Notes under the pieces: generated by a model
The model's database searches: none
Seen by the model: only the letters and a program-made list of their open reading frames with translations
What the model was told of the DNA's origin: nothing
Translations under genes and position numbers: made by a program
Shown here: positions 55,673 to 64,000 of the stretch, one piece after another
Numbering within the stretch: the first letter of the stretch is position 1
Layout: each line of letters starts with the position of its first letter
Source: Halotia branconii CENA392
GTDB taxonomy: Bacteria; Cyanobacteriota; Cyanobacteriia; Cyanobacteriales; Nostocaceae
Reading direction: 5' to 3'
DNA length: 64,000 nucleotides
NCBI RefSeq assembly: GCF_029953635.1
Contig: NZ_CP124543.1
Location: 5,249,455 to 5,313,454 of the forward strand

Positions 55673-56413
55673 ATGTCAGAACACAACCCGATAATTATCG
55701 CTGAAGATGTTCATAAATGGTACGGCAAATTTCACGTTCTCCAAGGTGTGACCTTAACAGTAAACCGTGGAGAAGTGGTCGTATTAATGGGGCCTTCTGG
55801 TTCCGGCAAATCCACCTTTATCCGCACATTTAACGCTCTAGAAGAATATCAACAAGGCAAAATAATTATTGACGGTATTACTCTCAGCCATGACTTGCGA
55901 AATATAGAAACAATTCGCCGAGAAGTGGGAATGGTATTTCAACAGTTCAACTTATTTCCTCATCTGACGGTACAGCAAAATATCACCTTGGCTCCGACTT
56001 GGGTACGGCGATGGAACAAAGCAAAGTCTCAAGAATTAGCAATGCAACTTCTAGAAAGAGTAGGGATTTTAGAACAGGCGCAGAAATATCCTGGACAGTT
56101 ATCTGGTGGACAGCAACAACGAGTAGCGATCGCTCGTGCTTTAGCTATGCAGCCTAAAATTATGCTATTTGATGAACCCACCTCAGCTTTAGATCCGGAG
56201 ATGGTACGAGAAGTTCTAGATGTAATGCGAAATCTTGCTAGTGAGGGAATGACGATGGTAGTTGTCACCCATGAAGTCGGATTTGCGCGTGAAGTTGCAG
56301 ACCGAGTAGTTCTCATGGATAGTGGTTCCCTCGTCGAGTCAGCCACCCCTGATGCCTTTTTCACTAACCCTACAGAAGAACGGACTCGCAAATTTTTATC
56401 ACAAATTCTCTAA
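55673..56413 (+). CDS. Amino-acid ABC transporter ATPase (BgtA/AapP-like)
   Basis: A 246-residue ATPase from ATG 55673 (MSEHNPIIIAEDVHKWYG); the GTG frame 45 bp earlier adds unnatural residues. Walker A GPSGSGKST (about 41-49), Q-loop FQQFNLFPHLTV, signature LSGGQQQR, Walker B IMLFDEPTSALD and H-loop VTHEVGF are all present. It would power the permease encoded just upstream; polar or basic amino acids are likely substrates. Confidence 0.9.
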   Translation: MSEHNPIIIAEDVHKWYGKFHVLQGVTLTVNRGEVVVLMGPSGSGKSTFIRTFNALEEYQQGKIIIDGITLSHDLRNIETIRREVGMVFQQFNLFPHLTVQQNITLAPTWVRRWNKAKSQELAMQLLERVGILEQAQKYPGQLSGGQQQRVAIARALAMQPKIMLFDEPTSALDPEMVREVLDVMRNLASEGMTMVVVTHEVGFAREVADRVVLMDSGSLVESATPDAFFTNPTEERTRKFLSQIL

Positions 56414-56752
56414 AAAGGTGTTTGGAAAGCTGTATTGTTATAAGTAGCATTGGATTTAAAGTAGAAATTTCCTAAATTAATAATCGAGGAACTCTGAATA
56501 GTGTTTCAGAATTACCCCGATTTTTTGAATGCAAAAAATATAGACGCACTCTTCAGCGCACCCCCTATTACCGTAAACAGTGTCCTACTTTTTATTCGTA
56601 GTGAGCTAGCGCGATCTTGGGGTTTCCCCCATGAGCGGCGTTAGCGACGCAGGAGCGTCACCTGTACTGCTAAAGCAGAACCCGAAGGGTAAAATCAGGA
56701 CTAAAGTCCTGGATTTTTAAGCACTATAGCCTAGTAAATATTCGTCGAATGC
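56414..56752. other. Repeat-rich spacer
   Basis: No gene. From about 56,600 to 56,720 are dispersed short repeats of Nostoc type (CTTGGGGTTTCCCCCATGAG, CTGCTAAAGCAGAACCCG). A related CTTGGGG-TTTCCCCCATGAG block recurs at 60,034 and 63,485. Confidence 0.55.
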
Positions 56753-56968
56753 TTAAGCCCTCGATGGCTTCAAAAATACCCAAGCTACAAAAAATGTAGC
56801 TGCTGTAAATAGTTGCATCAAATCCAAAGCAGATAAATAGCCATCTGCAAATGAAGCAATACTGCGATCAGTAATGCCAAACACCCAAGATGACAGGCCA
56901 AACAGCCAAATTCCATTCTTGAGATTGCCTACAAATTCTTTAGAGTCTGATAATTGCTGATCGTTCAT
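56753..56968 (-). CDS. Small two-helix membrane protein
   Basis: 71 residues: two hydrophobic segments (NGIWLFGLSSWVFGITD, about 18-35, and LMQLFTAATFFVAWVFL, about 49-66). Family unknown. It may be a stress or accessory protein; nothing in the sequence indicates a function. Confidence 0.5.
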   Translation of the reverse strand: MNDQQLSDSKEFVGNLKNGIWLFGLSSWVFGITDRSIASFADGYLSALDLMQLFTAATFFVAWVFLKPSRA

Positions 56969-57412
56969 AGTTTTTACTCCATTGGTGAAGTCCGGTGATT
57001 TATAAGAAATATTGCAGTTAAGAACTTTTTTTACCTCCTAATGCTTAGTTATATTCATATTAATAAATATTTCATAGACTTGACTTACCTTCCTGAAGGT
57101 ACATCTATTTATCTTGACATTCATCAATTTGGGTTTGCCACCTCCGAAAGACTGTAATCTTTGACTTGTGGACTTCTAAGATATAGATCGGAAATTTTGC
57201 CATTACATAATCAATAAATAACTGTATGAATCTTTATTTATGAAATGTATAAAATACTTCTAAAGACAGATGTATGCCTTAAGCGTGACTTGAACAAAAG
57301 CCCAGCAATACTGTGTCATTCAAAAGGGCGATGTCATTGTTTAAAAAAATATGTCAAGGTAAAGAAGTATTGGTGCTTAGCAGCAGAACTTAGTTCAATT
57401 AATTTTTAGTTA
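56969..57412. other. Spacer upstream of uvsE
   Basis: 444 bases, AT-rich, no recognised gene or repeat; it must contain the uvsE promoter. Confidence 0.5.
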
Positions 57413-58360
57413 ATGACCGCAATCCAATTTCAAAATCTTCCTGATACACAGCAACAGCAAAAAGACACTCTATCGCACTTAGGGCTGGTCTGTATTACTA
57501 TTTCTCAACAAGTGCGCTTTCGGACAATGACACGAACGCGCTACTTGAAACTTTCTGATGTCCAACAAGAAAGTGCCTTGAGAGAACTATATCAGCACAA
57601 CTTACAGCGTTTGCATGATGCTTTGTCTTTTTGTGAAAATAACAACATTTCCCTGTATCGCATGTCCTCAGCCTTGTTTCCCCTGAGTGACATGGAAGAC
57701 GAAATCGGTGCGAACATATTAGAAGAAATGAGCGCTGATTTAGGCAAAATCGGTGAGAGATCTCAAGCTTTGGGCATCAGAATGGTACTGCACCCAGATC
57801 AATTTGTCGTGTTGAGTTCTGATTCTCCTGAAGTAGTACAAACAAGTATCAAAATTTTAGAACGACATGCTCGTACACTGGACTTACTGGGCTTACCTCA
57901 GTCGCCTTGGTCATTGATGAATATTCATGGTGGTAAATCTCAACGCAGCGAACAATTAATCAAGGTAATTTCAGAACTACCAGAAGCCATCAAAAGCCGC
58001 TTGACTTTAGAAAACGACGAATACGCCTACAGCGCTAGTGAAATTTTAGCAGTGTGCCAGCAGGCAGGAATACCAATGGTCTTCGATGCTCATCACCACA
58101 TTTGCCACGAAAAACTAGATAGTTACGACGATCCGAGTGTAGCGTCTATGTTGTATGCAGCCAGAGCAACTTGGGCAAATCCAGAGTGGCAGTTAGTGCA
58201 TATTTCCAACGGTGAAACAGCTTTTGATGACAGAAAACACAGCGATTTAATTACCGCTATGCCCAACGTTTACCATGAAGTGCGGTGGATAGAAGTCGAA
58301 GCCAAACGCAAAGAAGAAGCGATCGCCAATTTGCGGTCTTGGTGGCTTATGGGACAATAA
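57413..58360 (+). CDS. uvsE: UV damage endonuclease UvsE/UvdE
   Basis: Nicks DNA 5' of UV photoproducts. The 315-residue TIM barrel has the family's metal-site residues: YRMSSALFPLSD, RMVLHPDQFVVL, WSLMNIHGGKSQR, LTLENDEYAY, MVFDAHHHICHE, and VHISNGET, with conserved His/Glu/Asp on each. Start ATG 57413; 20 bases precede the Hsp70 gene. Length is typical. Confidence 0.92.
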   Translation: MTAIQFQNLPDTQQQQKDTLSHLGLVCITISQQVRFRTMTRTRYLKLSDVQQESALRELYQHNLQRLHDALSFCENNNISLYRMSSALFPLSDMEDEIGANILEEMSADLGKIGERSQALGIRMVLHPDQFVVLSSDSPEVVQTSIKILERHARTLDLLGLPQSPWSLMNIHGGKSQRSEQLIKVISELPEAIKSRLTLENDEYAYSASEILAVCQQAGIPMVFDAHHHICHEKLDSYDDPSVASMLYAARATWANPEWQLVHISNGETAFDDRKHSDLITAMPNVYHEVRWIEVEAKRKEEAIANLRSWWLMGQ

Positions 58361-58381
58361 TCTCACACATAATCAAAAATT

Positions 58382-59980
58382 ATGGCGATCGCAATCGATT
58401 TTGGCACTAGCAACACAGTTATCACTCGCTGGAATCCCGTCACCCAAGAGCCGGAAACTCTAAGTTTACCTGGTTTCTCAATTCAGCAAAGTCTCAATCC
58501 GCCGCTGATTCCCAGCTTAGTTTATGTAGAAGAAGCAACACAGGGTAAAATTTTTGTCGGTCAACAAGTACGCGATCGCGGTCTTGATCTTAAGGGAGAT
58601 GCTCGATTTTTCCGCAGCTTCAAACGTGGTATTGGTGCAGATATCCAAGGTTTCTTGCCGGAACTAGATGGGCAAATCGTCACATTTGAGCGAATAGGGC
58701 AATGGTTTCTCACCCATTTGATTGAGCAACTAGCACCCCAAGAAGGTGGGTTGGATTCCCTCGTGCTAACCGTACCCGTAGATAGCTTTGAAGCTTATCG
58801 TCACTGGTTAGGCAAAGTTTGTCAAGCACTTCCTGTTGAACAGGTAAGAATGTTAGATGAACCTACAGCCGCGGCTTTGGGATATGGTTTGGTAGATCAA
58901 GAAATTCTGTTGGTGATTGACTTTGGCGGCGGAACTCTGGATTTGTCCCTTGTGCAGTTAAATAAAGGCGCGCAAGCTAATCCCAAACCCGTAGGATTTT
59001 TGCTCAAATGGGGTAGCAAATCCTTAGCTGAAGATTCCAAGCAAAAGGTAAAAACTGCCCGTGTATTGGCGAAAGCTGGGCAAAATTTAGGCGGTACTGA
59101 TATTGATAATTGGTTAGTAGATTACTTCGCCAAATCTCAAGGATTAGCGGTAAGTCCCTTGACAACAAGATTGGCAGAACGGGTAAAAATTCAGCTATCT
59201 ACCCAAAACCAAGCCAGTGAAGTTTATTTTGATGACGAGACGTTTGAAAGCTACGAACTGGAATTAAACCGCGACATCTTAGAAAATATCCTTAAAGAAC
59301 ATGCGTTTTTTGAGCTGCTTGATGAGTCGATGATGAATCTTTTGCAACAAGCACGACGGCAAGGCATAGAACTGGCAGACATTAATGCAGTTTTATTAGT
59401 TGGTGGCACAGTACAACTACCAGCAGTGCAGACATGGGTAAAACAGTATTTTGAACCAGAGAAAATTCGTTGCGAACGACCTTTTGAAGCGATCGCCCAA
59501 GGGGCATTACAGTTAACTCAAGGCATAGAAATCAAAGATTTTCTCTACCATAGTTACGGTGTGCGTTATTGGAACCGTCGCCAACAGCGCCACAACTGGC
59601 ATCCTATCATTAAAGCTGGACAAGCTTATCCGATGAATCAGCCCGTGGAATTAGTCTTAGGCGCTTCCTTAGAGAATCAACCCAGCATTGAACTGATTAT
59701 GGGAGAATTGGGAGTCGAGACAGGCGCTACAGAAGTTTATTTTGATGGCGATCGCTTAATCACTCGCCGACTTGATAGTGGTGAAACCAGCGTTAAACCT
59801 CTCAACGATCAAGAAGGCGCGAGAACCATTGCTCAACTCACACCCCCAGGTTTTCCAGGAAGCGATCGCATTAAAATTCTTTTTCAAGTGGATGAGCAGC
59901 GCTTTTTGCGAATCACAGTTGAAGATTTATTGACTAATGACACACTCTTAGAAAATCAACTTGTGGCACAGTTGAGCTAG
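58382..59980 (+). CDS. Hsp70-like (DnaK-type) ATPase-domain protein
   Basis: A 532-residue protein with the actin-like Hsp70 nucleotide-binding domain: AIDFGTSNTVI (phosphate-1), LDEPTAAALGYGL (hinge), LLVIDFGGGTLDLSL (phosphate-2) and AVLLVGGTVQLPAV (adenosine). The C-terminal part is shorter and different from DnaK's substrate-binding domain. It begins 21 bp after uvsE and is probably co-transcribed. Role likely chaperone-like; client unknown. Confidence 0.87.
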   Translation: MAIAIDFGTSNTVITRWNPVTQEPETLSLPGFSIQQSLNPPLIPSLVYVEEATQGKIFVGQQVRDRGLDLKGDARFFRSFKRGIGADIQGFLPELDGQIVTFERIGQWFLTHLIEQLAPQEGGLDSLVLTVPVDSFEAYRHWLGKVCQALPVEQVRMLDEPTAAALGYGLVDQEILLVIDFGGGTLDLSLVQLNKGAQANPKPVGFLLKWGSKSLAEDSKQKVKTARVLAKAGQNLGGTDIDNWLVDYFAKSQGLAVSPLTTRLAERVKIQLSTQNQASEVYFDDETFESYELELNRDILENILKEHAFFELLDESMMNLLQQARRQGIELADINAVLLVGGTVQLPAVQTWVKQYFEPEKIRCERPFEAIAQGALQLTQGIEIKDFLYHSYGVRYWNRRQQRHNWHPIIKAGQAYPMNQPVELVLGASLENQPSIELIMGELGVETGATEVYFDGDRLITRRLDSGETSVKPLNDQEGARTIAQLTPPGFPGSDRIKILFQVDEQRFLRITVEDLLTNDTLLENQLVAQLS

Positions 59981-60207
59981 TGAAGAGGCAGGGGGGCAGG
60001 GAGCAGGGAGAAAAGGAGAGAAGTGCGGTCTTGGGGTCTCCCCCGCCGCAGGATGCGCGCAGCGCTGTAGTGGAGCAATTTCGGGAGAAAGAGGTAATTT
60101 TCTTCATCCCCCCTGCACCCCGCACCCTGCCCCAATTCCTCCTTCCTATGCCCCATGCCCTAATACTTGATTTCTATCTGTAATAAATGTATAATCCATA
60201 TTGCATA
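59981..60207. other. Spacer with short repeats before the riboswitch
   Basis: Contains GGCAGGGGGGCAGGGAGCAG-type and GCATGCCCTAATACTTGA repeats common near cyanobacterial genes. No gene. Confidence 0.4.
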
Positions 60208-60312
60208 GAAGGGGAGTAGCTGCTGGCACAAAAGCCAGTTCACCTAAATCAACATACTGGCCATAAGCCTGGTTCAGGTGGTAAATAATTAAGAATTTAC
60301 AAGCGAGACCTT
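60208..60312 (+). promoter_or_regulatory. yybP-ykoY Mn2+ riboswitch aptamer
   Basis: In the leader of the Mn exporter gene lie the conserved elements of this riboswitch in order: AAGGGGAGTAGC (60209-60220), then TCAACATACTGG (about 60249-60260), then GCGAGACCTT (60303-60312). AAGG at 60209-60212 pairs with CCTT at 60309-60312 to close P1. Downstream (60313-60408) hairpins such as CTGAGTTCACACAAAAAGAG and a further stem precede the GTG start, a plausible expression platform. High Mn would turn on export. Confidence 0.85.
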
Positions 60313-60408
60313 CACTGAGTTCACACAAAAAGAGTGTGTAGCTTGGTGGAGTCTTGCAACTCTCATCGAGCTTCACATCGTTAAACGATTCTTCAGGAGC
60401 TTGAAAGA

Positions 60409-61029
60409 GTGCTAACAGCTTTTACAGCAGGTTTATTATTAATTACTGTTTCAGAGCTAGGAGATAAAACATTTTTTATCGCCGTGATTTTAGCGATGCA
60501 TCATTCGCGGCGACTGGTATTTGTGGGGGTGAGCGCTGCTTTAGCAGCAATGACAATACTTTCAGTGCTATTTGGACAAGCGGCATCTTTACTGCCAAAA
60601 GTTTATATTCATTATGCAGAAATAGTTTTATTTATTGCCTTTGGCGTTAAGCTGCTATATGACGCTAGTAAAATGTCTGCCGCTGCTTGTGACACAGAAG
60701 TTGTAGAATCAGCCCAAGCAGCGGTAAAAAAGGCAGATTCACAGTTACCAAAACAAAAAACCACCTTAGCAGTTTTAATAGAAGCTTTTGTACTTACTTT
60801 TATGGCAGAGTGGGGCGATCGCACACAAATTGCTACCATTGCTTTAGCAGCTAGTAATAATCCTATAGGGGTAAGTGCTGGTGCAATTTTAGGACATACT
60901 TTATGTGCAGCGATCGCTGTTATTGGTGGCAAAATGATTGCTGGGCGGATTTCTGAACGTCAACTCACCATAGCTGGCGGCTGCCTGTTTTTGATTTTTG
61001 GTGCAGTTGCCGCTATAGAAGGAGCTTGA
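60409..61029 (+). CDS. mnx: GDT1/UPF0016-family Mn2+ exporter (Mnx-like)
   Basis: A 206-residue, six-helix membrane protein with the duplicated UPF0016 motif: ELGDKTFF in helix 1 and EWGDRTQI in helix 4, whose acidic residues bind the ion. Cyanobacterial Mnx exports Mn2+ from the cytoplasm into the thylakoid lumen or periplasm. A GTG start follows the riboswitch leader. The Mn sensor directly upstream fits the function. Confidence 0.88.
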   Translation: MLTAFTAGLLLITVSELGDKTFFIAVILAMHHSRRLVFVGVSAALAAMTILSVLFGQAASLLPKVYIHYAEIVLFIAFGVKLLYDASKMSAAACDTEVVESAQAAVKKADSQLPKQKTTLAVLIEAFVLTFMAEWGDRTQIATIALAASNNPIGVSAGAILGHTLCAAIAVIGGKMIAGRISERQLTIAGGCLFLIFGAVAAIEGA

Positions 61030-61168
61030 TACCATGTCCGGTTAAAGACTTCTCATTAAGACCGCATGAGGTGAAAGGGTTTTTACGTTTCACGTACATA
61101 AAGTAAACCCTACCTTTGCTAACTCTATTCTAATCTCTGAATCCAAAGCCTCAGCCTCTATTTACCAT

Positions 61169-61450
61169 TTAATAAACTTCATCATGGCTACCAATATCAA
61201 TCAATAAAATAACCATTTCTAACAACTTTTCATCCTCAGACAAATTAAAGATAATTCTACAATCATAAGTAACAGAACAAGACTATAACCCCGCTAAATT
61301 TTCTGTTAATTTATGAGACTTCAAAGACGGTGTAAATGGATCATCTGCCAAAATTTTTAATACCTTAACAATTTGATTCTTCAATTGCGGGTTTTTCTTT
61401 GTAATCTTCTTAAAAGACCGCTTAAATCCACTACTCCAGACAACTTCCAT
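61169..61450 (-). pseudogene. RelE/YafQ-type toxin with in-frame amber codon
   Basis: The minus frame from ATG 61450 to TAA 61169 encodes MEVVWSSGFKRSFKKITKKN, the start of a RelE-superfamily mRNA endonuclease, and after the stop SCSVTYDCRIIFNL and LEMVILLIDIGSHDEVY. At codon 56 (61283-61285) the triplet is TAG; related toxins have a Trp at this place (LAGLWSCSV), so TGG to TAG is a one-base loss. The remaining 93-codon frame is otherwise clean, hence a recent event. The start overlaps the antitoxin stop. Confidence 0.8.
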
Positions 61451-61664
61451 CATAGTCATCTTTTAGCAAATCAGTGATCAAATCATCAACGCTTCCCCTA
61501 TGAGCTGTCCCATCCTTAAAAGCCTGTATCACTTCCTGAGCATTAGCCAAAATTTCAATCCGCCGATTTTCAATTCGTTGCTGGCGAAGAAACTCAAATA
61601 AATACTCTTGATCTTCTGTGGGCAAACTTTCAATAGAATTAATAATTTCTTGTAAAGTCATCAT
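61431..61664 (-). CDS. Antitoxin partner of the RelE-like toxin
   Basis: A 77-residue acidic protein (MMTLQEIINSIESLPTEDQE, then RIEILANAQEVIQAFKDGTA) that overlaps the toxin start by about 20 bp, the order of RelBE/YafQ-type operons in cyanobacteria. It has no recognised DNA-binding fold, though helical and charged. Frame intact. Confidence 0.75.
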   Translation of the reverse strand: MMTLQEIINSIESLPTEDQEYLFEFLRQQRIENRRIEILANAQEVIQAFKDGTAHRGSVDDLITDLLKDDYDGSCLE

Positions 61665-62098
61665 AGAAACTCCTCTAAAGTAAACTCTACCTTTAGTAAC
61701 TCTATTTTAATCTCTAAATTCAAAGCCTCAGAGAATATGGAGCTAATAGTTCAAGCATCATCAATTCCACCTTGTAAATTGGCGAAGATATTGGTTAATG
61801 CAGCAAATTAGCTGTGCCACGGCAGTAATACCGTTTTACTTTAAAGTTGATACATTTGGGCAAGCAAGGGAGGCAGGGGAAGCAGCACTTCGGCTACGCG
61901 GTAGTTGAATCTCGACTTCGCGGCAGTTGAGCGTAGTCGAAACTCGATTGCCGCGCAGCGCCGCACTGAGCCTGTCGAAGTGTCGAAACTCAGTGACCGG
62001 AGGCAGGGGAAGTAAGAAAAGTAATTTGTATCAGTAATTTCGTGAAATAGTATAAGGTGGTGCGTTACGACTTTAGAAAATAAGGATTGAAGTCTTTA
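61665..62098. repeat. Spacer with dispersed repeats
   Basis: After the 54-bp repeat copy, repeats of the type TTGAGCGTAGTCGAAACTCG, matching in style those near 2791, occupy about 61,880-62,000. No gene seen. Confidence 0.55.
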
Positions 62099-63220
62099 CT
62101 AACTTCCCAAACCAGGAATTAAACGCTTCAGCGCCCGACTAGCAACGTCGCCATAACGTAGTTCGCCACACAGGATTTTACCCATAATTTGCGCTCCAGA
62201 GGGGCGCTTAACACCAACTTTATAGCCAATTCCAGGAAAGCGATAAAATGCTCCAGCTAGTTTTTGCGCCCAAGCCATATCACTACCCCATTGTTCGTTA
62301 ATGGCTTCGCTGTATTGTTCTAAAGCATTGATATCACCAGAAAGTGCTTGATCAATAGCTCCAGCCGCTAGCAAACCACTAAAAATTGAGGGTCGAATGC
62401 CTTCTGCTGTCATTGGATCAACTATACAAGCGGCTTCTCCAGCTAAAACAGCATTTTGGGTATGCAGTTTTTGATTACCATCCCAAATACAAAGGGGATG
62501 ACCATATTGCTTACTCGCTGTGAGTTCTACGTTAAATGATTTAGCGTACTCATCCAAAATTTTCTTGAAGTTTTGCGGTTTACCACCAATAAATGTACCA
62601 ACGCCAATAGAGTAACCATCAGCTTTGGGAAAATTCCAGATATAGCCGTTTTTGACTAAGCCAAACTCAAAGTGAATTGTCGATTTTTTTTCTACAACGG
62701 CAGGAACTTCTGCCTCTAAAGCTCCTGCAAGGCGACGTTTACGTTCTTTGAAACCTAGCCATTTAGCCATTGATCCTTTTGCGCCATCGGCTGCAATTAA
62801 GTAGCAACCTGTAACTGAGCCATTGGCTGTGTTTACTTGCCAATAATCACTTTTAAACTCAATTCCTGTAACTTCTGTGCGATCGCGCAGTTCAGCGCCT
62901 TGTTTTTGGGCTTGCTGTACGAGAAAATGGTCAAACACATCTCGCCGCACCATCCAGACAGGTTCTTTGGTGGCGATTTTAGCTTCTACGGGGTCTTCTA
63001 AGTTCCAGGTGAAGCGCAGGGAGTCGGCTTTGACAGAAATTGCTGGGCTAAAATCAAAGTCAAACCATTGAGCGATCGCTGGTGACACACCACCACCACA
63101 TGGTTTATATCTTGGTAGAGATTCTTTTTCTAAAATTAATACTGAGCGACCTTTTTTGGCTAAATGGTATGCTGCTGTTCCACCTGCTGGGCCAGCACCG
63201 ACGATGATCGTGTCGTACAT
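62099..63220 (-). CDS. Geranylgeranyl-reductase-family FAD enzyme
   Basis: A 373-residue FAD-dependent reductase: N-terminal FAD site DTIIVGAGPAGGTAAYHLAKKG, ILEKESLPRYKPCGGGVSP (conserved PxYKxCGGG motif), middle AADGAKGSMAKWLGF, and VLAGEAACIVDPMTAEGI binding FAD. ChlP saturates geranylgeranyl chains for chlorophyll and tocopherol; this protein is of that superfamily but not clearly ChlP itself. ATG start at 63220; the gene is not in an operon. Confidence 0.85.
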   Translation of the reverse strand: MYDTIIVGAGPAGGTAAYHLAKKGRSVLILEKESLPRYKPCGGGVSPAIAQWFDFDFSPAISVKADSLRFTWNLEDPVEAKIATKEPVWMVRRDVFDHFLVQQAQKQGAELRDRTEVTGIEFKSDYWQVNTANGSVTGCYLIAADGAKGSMAKWLGFKERKRRLAGALEAEVPAVVEKKSTIHFEFGLVKNGYIWNFPKADGYSIGVGTFIGGKPQNFKKILDEYAKSFNVELTASKQYGHPLCIWDGNQKLHTQNAVLAGEAACIVDPMTAEGIRPSIFSGLLAAGAIDQALSGDINALEQYSEAINEQWGSDMAWAQKLAGAFYRFPGIGYKVGVKRPSGAQIMGKILCGELRYGDVASRALKRLIPGLGS

Positions 63221-63747
63221 AATGGCTAAAATTAGTTGATTATTTAGTAATTTTTGTGACTTATTACATTACAAATATTTGTTTTGTTTAATAGCTTTTA
63301 AGATACGAAATTGGATTTAAGAACATAGATGCAAAACTACTCTGTGAAAAAGATAAGTATAACATTGTTGAGCATCAGCATAGTGGAAATAAAGCATCCA
63401 TAATCAAGCAGGACTTACGCACGGCTTACAATTTTACGTCATTACGAGCGCAGCGTAGACGCGTTAGCGGTGAAGCAGCGCAGTCTTGGGGGTTTCCCCC
63501 ATGAGCGACTGCTGAACCCAGAGGGCTTCTCGAAGAGTAGTAATCGCAAAGGCGTAGCTTTTTGTTACGAGTGTGTAAGTCCTATTAAAATGTAATCCAA
63601 TACCTTTCGGTTAAGGTTTTTGTAGTTACTTTTACTTTTTGACATCAAGCAAAAAGAAGCGTGTATTATCAGTATTGACATAGAGCCAATCCTATTAAAC
63701 TAGCAAAGCTATTAAATTAACAATTACTCTCAGTTTTATGCTCACAC
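63221..63747. other. Intergenic region with a 174-bp inverted-repeat-bounded segment
   Basis: At 63410-63583 the arms AGGACTTACGC and GTGTAAGTCCT are near complements and enclose repeats of GAGCGCAGCG and GGGGGTTTCCCCC types. No gene. It looks like a dispersed composite repeat. Confidence 0.6.
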
Positions 63748-64000
63748 ATGAACATATTAATTATCTTAGCTGAAGTCAGCTTTATAATCTTTGTCTTTTT
63801 ATTATTGAACTGGCTTGTCAGCAAATTATTCAAGCTATTTACTAAGACCTCTATACTTAAAAGCAAAGATAGGAGTATCAAAACTCTCCGCCGGAATATC
63901 ACAGGGTTATTGTTACTTGCTTGCTTGGTATTATGCATTCTGGTTGTGGGTGCTAATGGTTATCTAATTTATCGCGGTGAAAACCTTCAGCAATATATGC
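63748..64000 (+). CDS. N-terminus of a membrane protein, possibly MscS-type
   Basis: From ATG 63748 to the window edge 84 residues are readable. They begin with a hydrophobic segment (MNILIILAEVSFIIFVFLLL), followed by a basic loop and a second helix (GLLLLACLVLCILVVGANGY). Some cyanobacterial mechanosensitive channels start like this, but the family cannot be confirmed from this part. Confidence 0.4.
   Translation, partial: MNILIILAEVSFIIFVFLLLNWLVSKLFKLFTKTSILKSKDRSIKTLRRNITGLLLLACLVLCILVVGANGYLIYRGENLQQYM

Larger units (their letters stand above)
61101..61731. repeat. 54-bp imperfect direct repeats flanking the toxin-antitoxin genes
   Basis: Copy 1 (61101-61154) and copy 2 (61678-61731), both starting AAGTAAAC and ending AAAGCCTCAG, differ at six of 54 positions. 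The toxin-antitoxin pair sits between them, so the repeats could mark the module's insertion or serve in excision by homologous recombination. Confidence 0.75.

Noticed and set aside
60146..60376. Minus-strand frame of 76 codons that looks protein-like
   Set aside because: It lies exactly antisense to the conserved Mn riboswitch, whose sequence constraint explains its openness.

Overview
The window reads as chromosomal DNA of a filamentous, probably Nostoc/Anabaena-type cyanobacterium. The evidence is the very frequent HIP1 octamer GCGATCGC, a type V-K CRISPR-associated transposon (CAST) with a MerR-type CvkR repressor as in Anabaena, a SmtB/ZiaR-type zinc locus, a GDT1-type Mn exporter behind a yybP-ykoY riboswitch, and many small palindromic repeats and MITEs.

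Region 1 (1-21,100) looks like a genomic island ending at a tRNA-Cys gene. It holds a Dpd-type 7-deazaguanine DNA modification/restriction locus: dpdJ (cut by the window edge), dpdI, dpdH, dpdG, dpdF and dpdE as a tightly overlapping minus-strand operon, then two uncharacterised genes (one with nuclease-like motifs), dpdA and a QueD-like fragment. Next come a large serine recombinase that has lost its catalytic N-terminus, a zinc-ribbon partner and a tyrosine integrase with its centre deleted, lying against the tRNA. The modifying enzyme DpdA looks intact, but dpdF is frameshifted by a perfect 242-bp tandem duplication and dpdE has no N-terminus, so the restriction half is probably impaired.

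Region 2 (21,100-30,770) is conserved core: a secreted protein, lpxD, an HdrB-like protein, acpP-fabF, transketolase, a methyltransferase and a HAD phosphatase, with a group II intron remnant and repeat-filled spacers.

Region 3 (30,770-50,020) is a decayed type V-K CAST inserted just downstream of tRNA-Ala(CGC). The left end (TGTACA plus TnsB-type repeats) starts one base after the tRNA. About 190 bp inside lies a degenerate CRISPR repeat whose spacer begins with 13 nt identical to that tRNA, with a GTA PAM at the matching site 53 bp before the transposon end: a fossil homing guide. The transposon is broken: cas12k lacks its 3' end, fused to a truncated plasmid replication gene; tnsC is split by a 174-bp MITE; tnsB is split by a MITE plus an IS701-type element and lacks its N-terminal half; no tracrRNA or right end was recognised. 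It carries STAND ATPase and WD40 genes, a Uma2 nuclease, an IS630 element, an HTH-pentapeptide protein and a Z1-domain protein.

Region 4 (50,400-64,000) is mostly core: a zinc-exporting P-type ATPase divergent from its ArsR-type repressor with a perfect operator palindrome, a TPR protein, an amino-acid ABC permease and ATPase, UV endonuclease uvsE, an Hsp70-like protein, the Mn riboswitch and Mn exporter, a toxin-antitoxin pair whose toxin has an in-frame amber codon, a geranylgeranyl-reductase-family protein and the start of a membrane protein.
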